From JBBSJZ01 sp041751935 (GTDB lineage: Bacteria; Planctomycetota; Planctomycetia; Pirellulales; Pirellulaceae), in contig JBGSIA010000036.1 of assembly GCA_041751935.1 (NCBI GenBank), forward strand, positions 1 through 64,000: DNA of 64,000 bases, read 5' to 3'. The notes beneath the pieces were generated by a model. The model had not been told where the DNA came from. It searched no databases and saw only the letters and a program-made list of their open reading frames with translations. The position numbers were made by a program, and so were the translations under genes. This document shows positions 43,530-52,837 of the stretch, piece after piece. Position 1 is the stretch's first letter. Each line of letters begins with the position of its first letter.

Positions 43530-44054
43530 GTGCATCAAACACTCAACATCACGCTGGCTTTCTTCCTCTTAAGCGGATCAGTGTTGTGTGCCCAAACACC
43601 TCGTGGTAACGCTGCGGATGCAACCGCAGACAAAACCGAGGTCGAAACAAAACGCAGCAGCGAAGCCAACCTCGCTAAAGGTGAAATCACATTTGATGAT
43701 TTGAAGTTTAACATCGAGAAAGGCGATAAATTCGAACGTAAATTAATTCCTGAATCAATCGACAAGCTTGGCGGCCGCAAAGTAAAGTTGCGAGGCTACA
43801 TACTGCCGACGACACTGTTTAAGGAAACAAACATCGAACAGTTCGTGCTGGTGCGTGATAACCAAGAGTGCTGCTTCGGCCCCGGCGCAGCGCTTTACGA
43901 TTGCGTGATCATCGAGATGGTTCCCGGCAAAACAACGGACTTTGTCACGCGTCCAGTTACGGTCGAAGGCAAATTCAAAGTCCAAGAGTATGCGTATCCC
44001 GATGGCTCGGGACACTTTGCCGTTTTTCGCATCGATGGCGAAGCTGTGCGATAG
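43530..44054 (+). CDS. Secreted DUF3299 protein
   Basis: A 174-aa protein with a GTG start and signal peptide (NITLAFFLLSGSVLCA). The DUF3299 domain (about 50-174) has KVKLRGYILPTT, EQFVLVRDNQECCFGPGA and DCVIIEMVPGK, matching the preceding protein in order, including the CCFG pair. Here the domain is soluble in the periplasm, while the first paralogue is membrane-anchored, so the two may form a pair. It ends 39 nt before the convergent DUF4432 gene. Confidence 0.85.
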   Translation: MHQTLNITLAFFLLSGSVLCAQTPRGNAADATADKTEVETKRSSEANLAKGEITFDDLKFNIEKGDKFERKLIPESIDKLGGRKVKLRGYILPTTLFKETNIEQFVLVRDNQECCFGPGAALYDCVIIEMVPGKTTDFVTRPVTVEGKFKVQEYAYPDGSGHFAVFRIDGEAVR

Positions 44055-44093
44055 TCGCGGGCGAGAATCGATCACTCGCTGCCTGACTTTTCC

Positions 44094-45272
44094 TTAGCTT
44101 GGTGGAGTCCATCCTGGTTTCGGCTGTGTCAACGTCTCTGACGTAGCATCGTTGCACAAGCTCGCGATTCGCTCGGAATAGTTATCAACAGCTTCACGGT
44201 CAACAAGTGGATGCAAGCCCACTCGAAAAGGAACGGTTTCACCAGGCGCAATCGTCACCACTCGATCGTGCTGCTGTTCAAACGATCGCGGGTTAGGAAA
44301 ATTGGTTGCCGGTTCCAGACCCACGACGTAACCGTCCTCTTTTGCAGCCGTGTTTTTCCACAGCACAAAGTAGGGGAGCGTCGACGTTCGATAGGAAACT
44401 CCGAAACCGATATCTCGTTTGGCGGAACGCAACATGGCTGCCGCCTCTCCCGCTTCGCTATCATGCATGCGTCCGAAGTAAACTCGCTCACAGTATCCAG
44501 TTTGCGGTTCGCCCATTTGGTTCCATTGGTCGATCTCGGCCGCCGATCGCTCATCCTTCGGAGCCAGTTGAGCGATTGATGCTTCAACAACACTATCGGC
44601 GGAAAGCACAGGCGCCCCCACGTTGATGTGATACAACATTTGCATCGTCGCTGGTGTTGACGACAAATTGGTGACGTCGTCTAAAATTTCCACGTCGGCC
44701 CGCCCGGCAGTAAACCGGATTCGGCTACGCAATTTCAGTCGCTTGAAGAACAATCGCGACTCAAACATCTCACCGACCACCTCCAGTCGACCGGAAGCTT
44801 CGTCGTATTCCAACCACAGTGACGCGGCTGGCAGGTTGCCGATGCGACCGTGCAGCGGATACTTCAATCTTCCTTGCTCATCATGTTCTGGAGCACCGTT
44901 GCTCTCCAATCCACAGCGCACAAACAATTCATCAAACCCTTCCAGCCAACCCAGACCGCTGGGGTCCCAGACCGGGACCAACGACGGATGGACCGGGCCG
45001 TGGATCGGCGATTCCCAGCCAATGCGGACGCGATCGACCTCCAGGTACCAAATCGCCATGCCGCGGGTTGGCAAAAGCATCGCTCGCACGGCGCCCGTGT
45101 TGACTTCAACCACCTCGACTCCGTCGCTGGTGCCACCCACGAATCGCCCGTGGCGTACACGCAAACTTCCAGAGCGAACCGCGATTTCTGCGGTAATTGG
45201 GGAGTCCGCCAGCCACTCGATGGTGCGTTCGCGATGAAGGATTGAGCGGCCAATTCTTGTTTGTGTGCTCAT
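44094..45272 (-). CDS. DUF4432 family protein (aldose-1-epimerase-like fold)
   Basis: A 392-aa cytoplasmic protein of the galactose mutarotase superfamily (DUF4432). Landmarks: VNTGAVRAMLLPTRGMAIWY near residues 55-75, NGAPEHDEQGRLKYPLHGRIGNLPA with the conserved His, a beta-sandwich segment RADVEILDDVTNLSS, MLYHINVG, and GLEPATNFPNPRSFEQ. It probably acts on a sugar anomer. It is divergent from a cupin and TIM-barrel isomerase pair, which suggests a shared sugar pathway. Substrate not identifiable. Confidence 0.88.
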   Translation of the reverse strand: MSTQTRIGRSILHRERTIEWLADSPITAEIAVRSGSLRVRHGRFVGGTSDGVEVVEVNTGAVRAMLLPTRGMAIWYLEVDRVRIGWESPIHGPVHPSLVPVWDPSGLGWLEGFDELFVRCGLESNGAPEHDEQGRLKYPLHGRIGNLPAASLWLEYDEASGRLEVVGEMFESRLFFKRLKLRSRIRFTAGRADVEILDDVTNLSSTPATMQMLYHINVGAPVLSADSVVEASIAQLAPKDERSAAEIDQWNQMGEPQTGYCERVYFGRMHDSEAGEAAAMLRSAKRDIGFGVSYRTSTLPYFVLWKNTAAKEDGYVVGLEPATNFPNPRSFEQQHDRVVTIAPGETVPFRVGLHPLVDREAVDNYSERIASLCNDATSETLTQPKPGWTPPS

Positions 45273-45443
45273 GTGCTCGCTAATTGAGTGAGTCTTGAGA
45301 GACTAAATGGAACAATATGTGATGACGAACTTGATTTGCCGTTCTTGTATGTAGATGGCCGACCAAATAAAACATCGGGTCCGCACGCGAAGTTGCAAGA
45401 TAGCTTGCGCGTCAACATCCGAATCCTCATTTATGTAATCGAT

Positions 45444-46694
45444 ATGGTCAGCATCAAGTTAGACGACGGTCTTGTGCAAGGTGACAATGTAGCGAAATTG
45501 CTCGACAGTGCGATGGACGCCGGCGGCGGCCTGTTGAGGTTGACTCCGACCTGGGTGCCGCGTTCGTTCTTGCACCCGGGCCGCCGCATCAAGCTTCACC
45601 CTAACGACTATTACCGATTTGGGGCAGATCGGGGAGGTATCGACGAGCGTTGGTTCGGCAGCACCACCGAGGCCGCCAATGAGGGCCGCGTTTGGCACGA
45701 AGGTCTGAGTTTTTGTCTTTTTGAGGGAAAAAAATTCATTCTTCGCGATGCTGTTGCTGAACGGGGCAAAGACCTTGTCGGCGAAAAGATCTTCGGCAAG
45801 TACAGTCGATGGCCAGTGTATTCGAAGTTTTTTGACAATATGGGACCGATTCCCCATCACATGCACCAGTCGTTCGAGGACGCGAAACTCGTTGGGCAAG
45901 AGGGAAAGCCGGAAAGCTACTATTTTCCTCCTCAACTGAATAACGTCGATAACAACTTTGCCTACACATTCATGGGCTTGGAGCCTGGTACGGAGAAGTC
46001 GGATGTTCGTCGTTGTTTGGAAAATTGGAACGAAGGTGACAATGGAATCTTGGACCTCAGCCGCGCTTATCGGCTCAAACGAGGCACGGGCTGGTTGATT
46101 CCTCCCGGAGTGTTGCACGCTCCCGGTTCGCTGTGTACCTACGAACCACAGTGGGGAAGCGATGTGTTCGGAATGTACCAATCCATCGTTGAAGGCCGGT
46201 ACGTTCCCTGGTCACTTTTGGTCAAGGATATGCCGCAGGAAAAGCACAACGACCTGGACTTCATTGTCGGCCAGCTCGATTGGGATAAGAACGTTGATAC
46301 GCACTTTAAAGCAAGCAACTATTTGGAACCCATCGTTGATTCGGAAAAAAGTGGCGACGGATACGAAGACAAGTGGATTGTCTACGGGACTGTCGATGGC
46401 GCTCAGCTCTTTAGCGCTAAGGAGCTTACTATTGCTCCTGGAGCCAAGTGCAAATTGCAAGACCCTGGTGCGAGCAGTTGGATTACGGTCCAGGGCCGCG
46501 GCCGCATCGGCTCACTTGATTTGCAAACGCCAGCAATGATTCATTTTGGTGCCAACACCACCGACGAAGTCTTTATCTCACACGTTGCAGCAACCAGTGG
46601 CGTTGAGATCGAGAATGCCGGTACCGAACCGTTGGTTGGGCTAAGATACTTTGGCCCCGACACTCACGGCAACCTTCCTAAAGCCGGCAGCTAA
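45444..46694 (+). CDS. Cupin-fold sugar isomerase-like protein
   Basis: A 416-aa protein, start chosen at ATG 45444 because the preceding 52 in-frame codons look non-coding. It shows features of cupin/phosphomannose-isomerase-type proteins: GPIPHHMHQ (metal-binding His cluster) and GWLIPPGVLHAPGS, with a second beta region near the C-terminus (PGASSWITVQGRGRIG). Four potential metal ligands are visible. It is followed 36 nt later by a TIM-barrel isomerase gene and probably forms a two-gene operon for sugar metabolism. Exact reaction unknown. Confidence 0.75.
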   Translation: MVSIKLDDGLVQGDNVAKLLDSAMDAGGGLLRLTPTWVPRSFLHPGRRIKLHPNDYYRFGADRGGIDERWFGSTTEAANEGRVWHEGLSFCLFEGKKFILRDAVAERGKDLVGEKIFGKYSRWPVYSKFFDNMGPIPHHMHQSFEDAKLVGQEGKPESYYFPPQLNNVDNNFAYTFMGLEPGTEKSDVRRCLENWNEGDNGILDLSRAYRLKRGTGWLIPPGVLHAPGSLCTYEPQWGSDVFGMYQSIVEGRYVPWSLLVKDMPQEKHNDLDFIVGQLDWDKNVDTHFKASNYLEPIVDSEKSGDGYEDKWIVYGTVDGAQLFSAKELTIAPGAKCKLQDPGASSWITVQGRGRIGSLDLQTPAMIHFGANTTDEVFISHVAATSGVEIENAGTEPLVGLRYFGPDTHGNLPKAGS

Positions 46695-46730
46695 TTCCCA
46701 CTTTTTCTCCACGAGACCAGCGATACCAAT

Positions 46731-47801
46731 ATGACTAATCATCCCAATAACTTTCCTAAACTTCACAACGCCGCTTGGCCCGGTGTAGTCGGCAAAGGTG
46801 GTGAAGGCAACGATCCAACGATTGATTTGGATACGATGCTTGACTTGACCGCCGCAGCCGAAGTCGACGGGCGTAAGTTTGATGGTGTCGACTTGTTTTT
46901 GTTTGACCCTCACGTTTCGATCGACGCGTCGGACAAGGAACTCGAACAACTCGCGGAGAAAGTTCGCAGCCGCGGATTGGTGATCGGTAGCGTTGTCGCG
47001 CCGGTGTGGCCGCCCACCGGAGGCGGTTCAGCGGCCGGGTCACCGGAAGAAGTCGAAGCGTTTCTGACCCAAGTTCGCAAAGGCTGCCAAATTGCGAAAA
47101 GTTTGCGCGAACTTGGCGTTCGTCCATACGGTGTGGTGCGAATCGACAGCGCGACCTCCACGGCGCAATGGTTTGAGGATCCTGCCCACAACCAATCCAA
47201 GATTGCCGATACCTTCAAGGCAGCCTGTGATATCGCCGAAGAATTCGACGAGCGACTCGCCGCTGAAGGTGAGATCTGTTGGGGCGGCATGCACTCGTGG
47301 CGAACCATGGTTGACCTGCTGGAAAAGGTCGGCCACCCCGAACGACTCGGATTCCAGGCCGACATGGCGCACACCTTGTTGTACCTGCTCGGTTACAACG
47401 CGCCCGAAGATGCAATCTTGCCTCCAGGTTTCAACTGGGTGGATGCCGAGCGCAAGCACGCTGCGTTGAAGGAATTGACGCACGCCCTTCGCCCCTGGAT
47501 GATTGATTTCCATGTCGCTCAGAACGATGCTACTGTTCACGGGACCGGTACGCACGACAAGACCGGTCGACACTGTCTGCCGTACGATGTCAACGGCAAG
47601 CTGGACATCGCGCACGATGCGGGGCATTGGCTTCGTGACGAACACGGCGACGTGCTCAGGGTCTGTCGTCACATTTGTTGGGACGGTTGCATGTTCCCCA
47701 ATTCTGTGATGCACGAAAGCCAAACCTGGAGCGATATCCTCTCTGCCATGCTAAGTGTGCAAGATGCTCATGGATGGAAAGAAAACGCTGCGGAAGCCTG
47801 A
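46731..47801 (+). CDS. TIM-barrel sugar phosphate isomerase/epimerase family protein
   Basis: A 356-aa protein of the xylose-isomerase-like TIM barrel superfamily. Metal-site residues fit the pattern: EGEICWGGMHSW (Glu/His), LGFQADMAHTL (Asp, His), MIDFHVAQND (His), and a late HICWDG. It should interconvert or epimerise a sugar or polyol. It overlaps the convergent sirohydrochlorin chelatase-like gene by 34 nt. Partner of the cupin gene upstream and functionally near the oxidoreductase at 49340-50470, a common combination in planctomycete sugar loci. Confidence 0.88.
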   Translation: MTNHPNNFPKLHNAAWPGVVGKGGEGNDPTIDLDTMLDLTAAAEVDGRKFDGVDLFLFDPHVSIDASDKELEQLAEKVRSRGLVIGSVVAPVWPPTGGGSAAGSPEEVEAFLTQVRKGCQIAKSLRELGVRPYGVVRIDSATSTAQWFEDPAHNQSKIADTFKAACDIAEEFDERLAAEGEICWGGMHSWRTMVDLLEKVGHPERLGFQADMAHTLLYLLGYNAPEDAILPPGFNWVDAERKHAALKELTHALRPWMIDFHVAQNDATVHGTGTHDKTGRHCLPYDVNGKLDIAHDAGHWLRDEHGDVLRVCRHICWDGCMFPNSVMHESQTWSDILSAMLSVQDAHGWKENAAEA

Positions 47802-48535
47802 GTCGCGCGGGCGAGTATTGCTTCAGCAACGCGTGGGTCGGGACCGAGATAGCGGCTGACACGAAACTGGATGTTTCGATGTCGATCGGCTGCTTCGCGT
47901 GCCTGCCTGAGTACGGCCTGATGCAAACTTCCCTCGAATAGTAAGTGTGGCTGGACGACGACATTGCGAACGCCCAGCGACGCGACCTGGTCCAAAACGC
48001 TGGGCACGTCCGGTGATGCCATGGCATAAAATGCTGTTGCTGTGGCTGCGACCTGCAGTCGATGCCCAATCAACTCCGCCAAAACACGCGTGTCGGCTTG
48101 GGCACAAGGATCGAAACTGCCGCGTCCCACCAGCACGAACGCACACTGTTTCGGCGGTGACTGGCAACCGAGAAGTGCTTCTGATGCCCGCTCCAGGGCC
48201 AATTCAACGAGCGTCCGTTGGCGCGAAAGCGGACGTGATTGCGACCATCGGACTTGGGGCGATCGAGTTTGCAAGCCAGCGATGATCTCAGGAATATCTT
48301 GCTTGGCATGCCCAGCAGCAAACAGCAACAGCGGTGCAACATCAATGTGCGTGACACCTCGATCGACCAGCTTCATCCAAGCTTGGTCGATTGTCGGGTT
48401 CTGAAATTCGAGCAAGGCCGGCTCAACGGGTGTCGGCCCAGCAAGCTCAGCAAGAGTTCTCGCCAACTCCAAGAATTGACGTGTTCCCTCGTCATCACGC
48501 GTGCCGTGACCAATGAGCAATAAGCCTCGCGTCAC
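47768..48535 (-). CDS. CbiX-type sirohydrochlorin chelatase
   Basis: A 255-aa protein of the CbiX/SirB family, which inserts Fe or Co into sirohydrochlorin for siroheme or cobalamin. The catalytic-site segment LLLIGHGTRDDEG (His about 10) and the second half GRGSFDPCAQADTRVLAELI, VVQPHLLFEGSLHQAV with another His, support the two-lobe long form. It starts with ATG overlapping the stop of the upstream HMA-like gene (4 nt), indicating translational coupling. No other tetrapyrrole gene is in the window. Confidence 0.9.
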   Translation of the reverse strand: MTRGLLLIGHGTRDDEGTRQFLELARTLAELAGPTPVEPALLEFQNPTIDQAWMKLVDRGVTHIDVAPLLLFAAGHAKQDIPEIIAGLQTRSPQVRWSQSRPLSRQRTLVELALERASEALLGCQSPPKQCAFVLVGRGSFDPCAQADTRVLAELIGHRLQVAATATAFYAMASPDVPSVLDQVASLGVRNVVVQPHLLFEGSLHQAVLRQAREAADRHRNIQFRVSRYLGPDPRVAEAILARATQASAAFSFHP

Positions 48536-48921
48536 TGGGCGATCGCAGAATCCTTGAAGCCCTTGCTGGCGAGCGATGCGATCGCCGCATTGACATCAAA
48601 ACCAGCCTTGTAGTTGATCACAATTTCTGGATTATCGATCAAGTTCTCATCCTTTTGTGGCATCAACTCCACCGAGGCCACATTGGCATCGCCTTCGAGC
48701 GTCGATTTTACGGCTGGGTAACAAGCAAACGGACAGTGCATCTCTGGCACACGCATCACCAGTTGACCTGGTTCATTCATTACGTTTTCACCAGTGGCGA
48801 CAGCGGGCGTTGACGACGCAGGCGAGTTCGTGTCTTTGGTCGGCGATGCTGGCATCAAAGCCACGCCGACAACAATGCCAACGGCGGCCAGGGCAGCAAT
48901 TACATAAGCAAAATTACGCAT
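48532..48921 (-). CDS. Exported HMA-like metal-binding protein
   Basis: A 129-aa protein with an N-terminal signal or anchor (FAYVIAALAAVGIVVGVAL), a Ser/Thr/Pro linker, then an HMA-like domain (about 55-128): MRVPEMHCPFACYPAVKS contains a Cys-X3-Cys pair and a preceding His in place of the usual CXXC. The rest (VASVELMP, EIVINYKAGFDVNAAIASL) keeps the ferredoxin-like pattern. It is coupled to the CbiX gene, linking metal delivery or sensing with metal insertion; this link is inference. Confidence 0.85.
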   Translation of the reverse strand: MRNFAYVIAALAAVGIVVGVALMPASPTKDTNSPASSTPAVATGENVMNEPGQLVMRVPEMHCPFACYPAVKSTLEGDANVASVELMPQKDENLIDNPEIVINYKAGFDVNAAIASLASKGFKDSAIAQ

Positions 48922-48968
48922 GGTATTCCTCGTTCTATTGTTAAATGGTTGAAAGTGATTTAGTACCT

Positions 48969-49024
48969 ATCCGAAAACCCCGAGCCAACGGCGCTAGCCG
49001 CGGGTGTTTCTTCGATTTTCGGAT
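48969..49024. repeat. Imperfect palindromic element between HMA-like and DUF4404 genes
   Basis: ATCCGAAAA (48969-48977) pairs with TTTTCGGAT (49016-49024), enclosing a GC-rich centre with GAGCCAACGGCGCTAGCCGC. The centre looks like a recurring planctomycete intergenic repeat motif from memory, which needs a search. It may act as a terminator for the DUF4404 gene or be a small repeat element. Confidence 0.5.
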
Positions 49025-49078
49025 AAGTTCTTACTCGATTTTCAAACGAGCGACAGGGAAAGTAGTATCGGGTTCAAC

Positions 49079-49339
49079 CTAAAAACCCATCTGTTGGAGC
49101 ATATCCGCGATTCGACCAAGTGTCAGTTTCAACCTTGGGTGAGTATCCTCAAAATACGATGCTGAGGCCCCAAGCCGATCGTTAAAATCGGTCTCTTCGG
49201 GTTGCTGTCGCTCCAAGGCCGCTTCGATTTCTCGAACCGTTACTTTAAGCTTCGCGACTTCTTCGGCGTCTAAGTTCTCGCCTGCCTCGAGTTCGTCGTG
49301 AATGGTTCTCAGGGCATCGAGCAAATCTGCGTGTGACAT
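49079..49339 (-). CDS. DUF4404 family protein
   Basis: An 86-aa, mostly helical acidic protein (LLDALRTIHDELEAGENLD, VTVREIEAALERQ, HPRLKLTLGRIADMLQQMG) that matches the short DUF4404 family. Its ATG directly follows the TAA of the oxidoreductase gene, so it is the second gene of an operon. Function unknown. Confidence 0.85.
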   Translation of the reverse strand: MSHADLLDALRTIHDELEAGENLDAEEVAKLKVTVREIEAALERQQPEETDFNDRLGASASYFEDTHPRLKLTLGRIADMLQQMGF

Positions 49340-50470
49340 TTAAACGTTCTTCCAAGCTCGCGAGGCGGCGCTGTCCAGTACGGCGTCACAAACCTTTTGG
49401 GTCTCTTGTGCGTCGCGAAAATTGGGATGACAGGGCTCGCCGGTTTCTAATGACTTCAAAAAGTCCGCGACTTGGTGAATGAACGTGTGTTCGTAGCCAA
49501 TTTGCAAGCCGGGAACCCACCAATTGCCCATGTAAGGTTGATCGCCATCGGTTACATGAACACTCCGCCATCCGCGAACGATCGAGTCGTCGCTATGACT
49601 GAAGTATTGCAAGCGATGCAAATCATGCAAATCCCAACGAATCGAGGCATGCTCGCCATTGATTTCCAATGTGTACAAAGCTTTATGGCCCCGAGCATAA
49701 CGCGTCGACTCAAACAGCCCCAATGAACCGTTGTCGAAGTGACAGAAAAAACTGCAGGCGTCGTCGATCTTCACTGGTTGTTTTTTTCCTGTTTCCGCAT
49801 GAGTTCGCTCTTTGACAAACGTTTCTGTCATAGCCGAAACATCGGTGATGCCGCCATTGAGCCAAATCGCAGTATCAATGCAGTGCGCCAACAGGTCGCC
49901 GGTCACTCCGCTTCCGGCGGCGTCGGCATCGAGCCGCCATGTTGCGGTGCCGCCTTGGGGCACATCCGCATTGATTGTCCAATCTTGCAAAAAATTGGCT
50001 CGATAATGAAAAATCTTGCCCAGTCGACCTTCATCGATCAATTGCTTGGCGAGCGATACCGCCGGCACACGTCGGTAGTTGTACCAGACCATGTTTTGCA
50101 CACCGGCTTTCTCTACCGCTTGGCACATTTCTTCGCCTTCGGCTTGATTCATCGCCAGCGGTTTTTCACACAAAACCATCTTACCAGCTGCGGCCGCAGC
50201 AAGAGAAATTTCCTTATGCAAGTTGTTGGGCGTGCAAATATCGACGGCATCAATATCATCGCGTTTGAGCAATTCACGCCAATCGGTTTCGACGCTTTCA
50301 TAGCCCCAAGTGTTGGCGAAGGATTGGGCCTTATCGCGGTTGCGGGCACAAACAGCCTTCAACACCGGTTTGTATTCGCTGGGGAAAAAGTGATTCGACT
50401 GGCAGTACGCGTTGCTGTGCGTGCGGCCCATGAAGCCGTAGCCGACCATTCCGATGTTGAGTGATTTCAT
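49340..50470 (-). CDS. Gfo/Idh/MocA family NAD(P)-dependent oxidoreductase
   Basis: A 376-aa dehydrogenase starting at ATG 50470; the upstream in-frame extension looks non-coding. The Rossmann motif GMVGYGFMGRTHSNAY is at the N-terminus, and the family Lys lies in CEKPLAMN. The C-terminal half includes the substrate domain, with GVTGDLLAHCIDTAIWL typical of inositol or sugar dehydrogenase-like members. It probably oxidises a sugar or polyol C-OH. The DUF4404 gene follows with no spacing, and the sugar isomerase genes lie nearby on the opposite strand. Confidence 0.92.
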   Translation of the reverse strand: MKSLNIGMVGYGFMGRTHSNAYCQSNHFFPSEYKPVLKAVCARNRDKAQSFANTWGYESVETDWRELLKRDDIDAVDICTPNNLHKEISLAAAAAGKMVLCEKPLAMNQAEGEEMCQAVEKAGVQNMVWYNYRRVPAVSLAKQLIDEGRLGKIFHYRANFLQDWTINADVPQGGTATWRLDADAAGSGVTGDLLAHCIDTAIWLNGGITDVSAMTETFVKERTHAETGKKQPVKIDDACSFFCHFDNGSLGLFESTRYARGHKALYTLEINGEHASIRWDLHDLHRLQYFSHSDDSIVRGWRSVHVTDGDQPYMGNWWVPGLQIGYEHTFIHQVADFLKSLETGEPCHPNFRDAQETQKVCDAVLDSAASRAWKNV

Positions 50471-50776
50471 AGAGCAAATCGATGTTGAGAGTAAAACGTG
50501 TCGACGCGTCAACGATGAACGTGCCGTCGTGGGAACATGTGATCGCGAACATTCTAACAACTGTCCAGGCGGCTGCACTGTCGTGCTGACTGAAGTTTCG
50601 CAAAGTGCGACGCAGCGACCTGGGACGGCCAAAAGGACCGTAAAGGGTCTCACCGAGGGGGGTAAATGTCGGTTAATGCCCTATCATTCCCCGCTGACGA
50701 AATAATTCGACTTGCCTTGGCCGGTCGTTAAGCGGTATCGGACACTCCAACACATTACTCCAGCGAGTCAAGTCTG
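50471..50776. other. Divergent intergenic region between oxidoreductase and SH3 protein genes
   Basis: 306 bp; must contain promoters for both genes. No hairpin or credible gene was identified. Confidence 0.4.
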
Positions 50777-52555
50777 ATGGAAAACGAACGCGGTATGAAT
50801 CCGACGTCCAGCCGAAATCGATCCGGGTACCAAGTGGTAACGTTGTGCTTGGCGATGCTCGTGACACCACTTTTTGCGGATGACGGGCCTGCTGAAGATG
50901 GTTCTCTTTCCGCAGATCCCTACATTGTCTATGTCGCAGTCGACGAAGCGTTCGCACGTTGTGGACCCGCAGGTGATTATTATCGTACGGATGCCTTACG
51001 CCGGGGCCAGGAGCTCGAAGTTTACGTCGAAACTGCCGATGGCTGGCTCGGAATTCGGCCGCCAGCGGACAGCTTTTGTTGGATACCAGCAAGCAGCGTT
51101 AACTTGAGCGGCAACAGTGATCTAGCGACTGTTCTCGAAGACCGCACGGTGGCCTGGATCGGCACGCATTTGGGACGCGCGCGTCGATATCGCTGGCAAG
51201 TCCAACTGGCCAAGGGCGAGCCCGTGACCGTGCTCGGCAAGAGTGAGCGAGATGGACCGGATGGGCCGCAGTTGTGGTACCGTATCGTGCCGCCCTCGGG
51301 AGAGTTCCGCTGGGTGCATCGTGAACAAATTGTGGAGTCAGCCGAGGAACTGGTTCAACGTGTTGTTTCTTTGGATGAACCGCCGGAAGATCTCGACGTC
51401 GTGGCTGAGGAACGAACAGAGATTGACAAAAAAGTCGATGAGTTTCTGGTCCCGGTTGCGATTGAACCTCGCTTTTCTCGCTACGACCAGCAGCCGTCGA
51501 ACAACGATACCGAGGAACTGAAGAGCAGCAGCCGATCGTCGCGGCGCACTTCGCCGAAAACCACGGGTTCCGATTCCGCATTCGGTAGTGGACTCCAGGC
51601 ACGCCATGAGCTGAAACAAGATTGGCAGACGAACGACACCCGCGGCTCCAACTCCGGTGCAACAGCGATCGATCAAGTGAGCACAACCCACAGTCTCGGT
51701 AACGAGTCTCGTCCAGTTGCCCAAGTTGCGTTCATTGGTACGCCCAAGCTGCAAACGATTGGTCACTCTTTCGAATCCATGACACCCGCGGATTCGGAGT
51801 TAGCCAGTGATGCAAATTGGGTCGGAGGCGCAGCGCGTCGCCCAACGTCGGCTAGCACTTCGTCAAATACGAACGCATTTGGTGAGGTCCAACAAGCAAG
51901 CGGTATCTCAGACTCGTTCGCGCCAGCGCGATCGTCGTTCCCTGTCGTTAGCGCCCAGTCCATCGCGCGAGTTCAAGCCGAAGTGACGGATGCGAATGCC
52001 GACAAGCTGCAGTTGCTGCTCTCGCGAGTGATGGCCGCAGGTGGGTCTGCACAGGAAGCCGAGCCGATCGCCCAGGCTGGAGAAATGCTGGCGAGAATGA
52101 CAACTGATTCAGTGGAAGCACGTCGGGCCCAGGCCGTTGTCGACCGAACTCGCCAATACCAACGTGTCGCAGCGCGTCGCGATGGTGATTCGGTGATTCA
52201 AAGTAATGTGAAGCCGCAGATACCCGTCACATCGCCAGCTCAGCCTCCACTGGGTTTTCTGTCGCCGCTGAGTCAACCACAATCAACCGCTCCATTGTCC
52301 GCGCCTCCCACTGCGGGTGAAACGATGACAGAGACCGGGTATCTCGTGCAAGTATACTCCGCCCGTCCCAATAGTCCTCCGTTTGCGATTACCGACAACA
52401 ACGGTCGGACAATCGCCTATGTGACACCCTCTCCAGGAACCAACCTGAGGATGCACTTGAACAACTATATCCGCGTCGAGGGACCTCGGGGATACGTTAA
52501 CGGCTTGGATACGCCCCACATTCTCGCCACCCAAACCTCGCGGGTCGCACCCTAG
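50777..52555 (+). CDS. Secreted protein with bacterial SH3-like domains
   Basis: A 592-aa exported protein. After a signal region (QVVTLCLAMLVTPLFA) there are SH3-like repeats: one about 50-110 (FARCGPAGDYYRTDALRRGQ, DGWLGIRPP) and another about 125-190 (GRARRYRWQVQLAKGEPVTV, GEFRWVHREQI). A long Ser/Thr-rich disordered middle follows, then a C-terminal segment (about 520-592) with a beta pattern (MTETGYLVQVYSARPNS, PFAITDNNGRTIAYVTP), probably another ligand-binding module. It may bind cell envelope components. MNPTSSRN (50795) is an alternative start. Confidence 0.8.
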   Translation: MENERGMNPTSSRNRSGYQVVTLCLAMLVTPLFADDGPAEDGSLSADPYIVYVAVDEAFARCGPAGDYYRTDALRRGQELEVYVETADGWLGIRPPADSFCWIPASSVNLSGNSDLATVLEDRTVAWIGTHLGRARRYRWQVQLAKGEPVTVLGKSERDGPDGPQLWYRIVPPSGEFRWVHREQIVESAEELVQRVVSLDEPPEDLDVVAEERTEIDKKVDEFLVPVAIEPRFSRYDQQPSNNDTEELKSSSRSSRRTSPKTTGSDSAFGSGLQARHELKQDWQTNDTRGSNSGATAIDQVSTTHSLGNESRPVAQVAFIGTPKLQTIGHSFESMTPADSELASDANWVGGAARRPTSASTSSNTNAFGEVQQASGISDSFAPARSSFPVVSAQSIARVQAEVTDANADKLQLLLSRVMAAGGSAQEAEPIAQAGEMLARMTTDSVEARRAQAVVDRTRQYQRVAARRDGDSVIQSNVKPQIPVTSPAQPPLGFLSPLSQPQSTAPLSAPPTAGETMTETGYLVQVYSARPNSPPFAITDNNGRTIAYVTPSPGTNLRMHLNNYIRVEGPRGYVNGLDTPHILATQTSRVAP

Positions 52556-52762
52556 CACGGTGAGCGGATTTAATCACTTTCTCGCGAGTTCTTTAAACAC
52601 TACCCTTTTGCGTTCGACAATCATTTCTGCCGAGCAGCCGCCGGTTGGGATCCCGACAAACTGTGCACTGACGTTTCTATTCCATTTTTAGTGCATAATG
52701 TTGGCTCGTTTGCGGCGAGTCGCTTTTCGTTTCTAACGTGTTGTTCGCTAAGGGCAACCGTT

Positions 52763-52787
52763 GTCGCCTGGATCTCTCGAAGGCGAC
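52763..52787. promoter_or_regulatory. Small 5' leader hairpin before the ECF sigma gene
   Basis: GTCGCCT (52763-52769) pairs with AGGCGAC (52781-52787), loop 11 nt, ending 50 nt before the sigma start. Lies in the 282-bp gap 52556-52837. Could be a leader structure or chance. Confidence 0.25.
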
Positions 52788-52837
52788 TTGCCATTTCGAA
52801 ATCACGCGATGCATTTCGCCCCAATGGCTAGCCCCTA

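Noticed and set aside
46756..47723. Minus-strand frames of 120-230 aa opposite the TIM-barrel isomerase
   Set aside because: Antisense shadows of a gene with recognised motifs.
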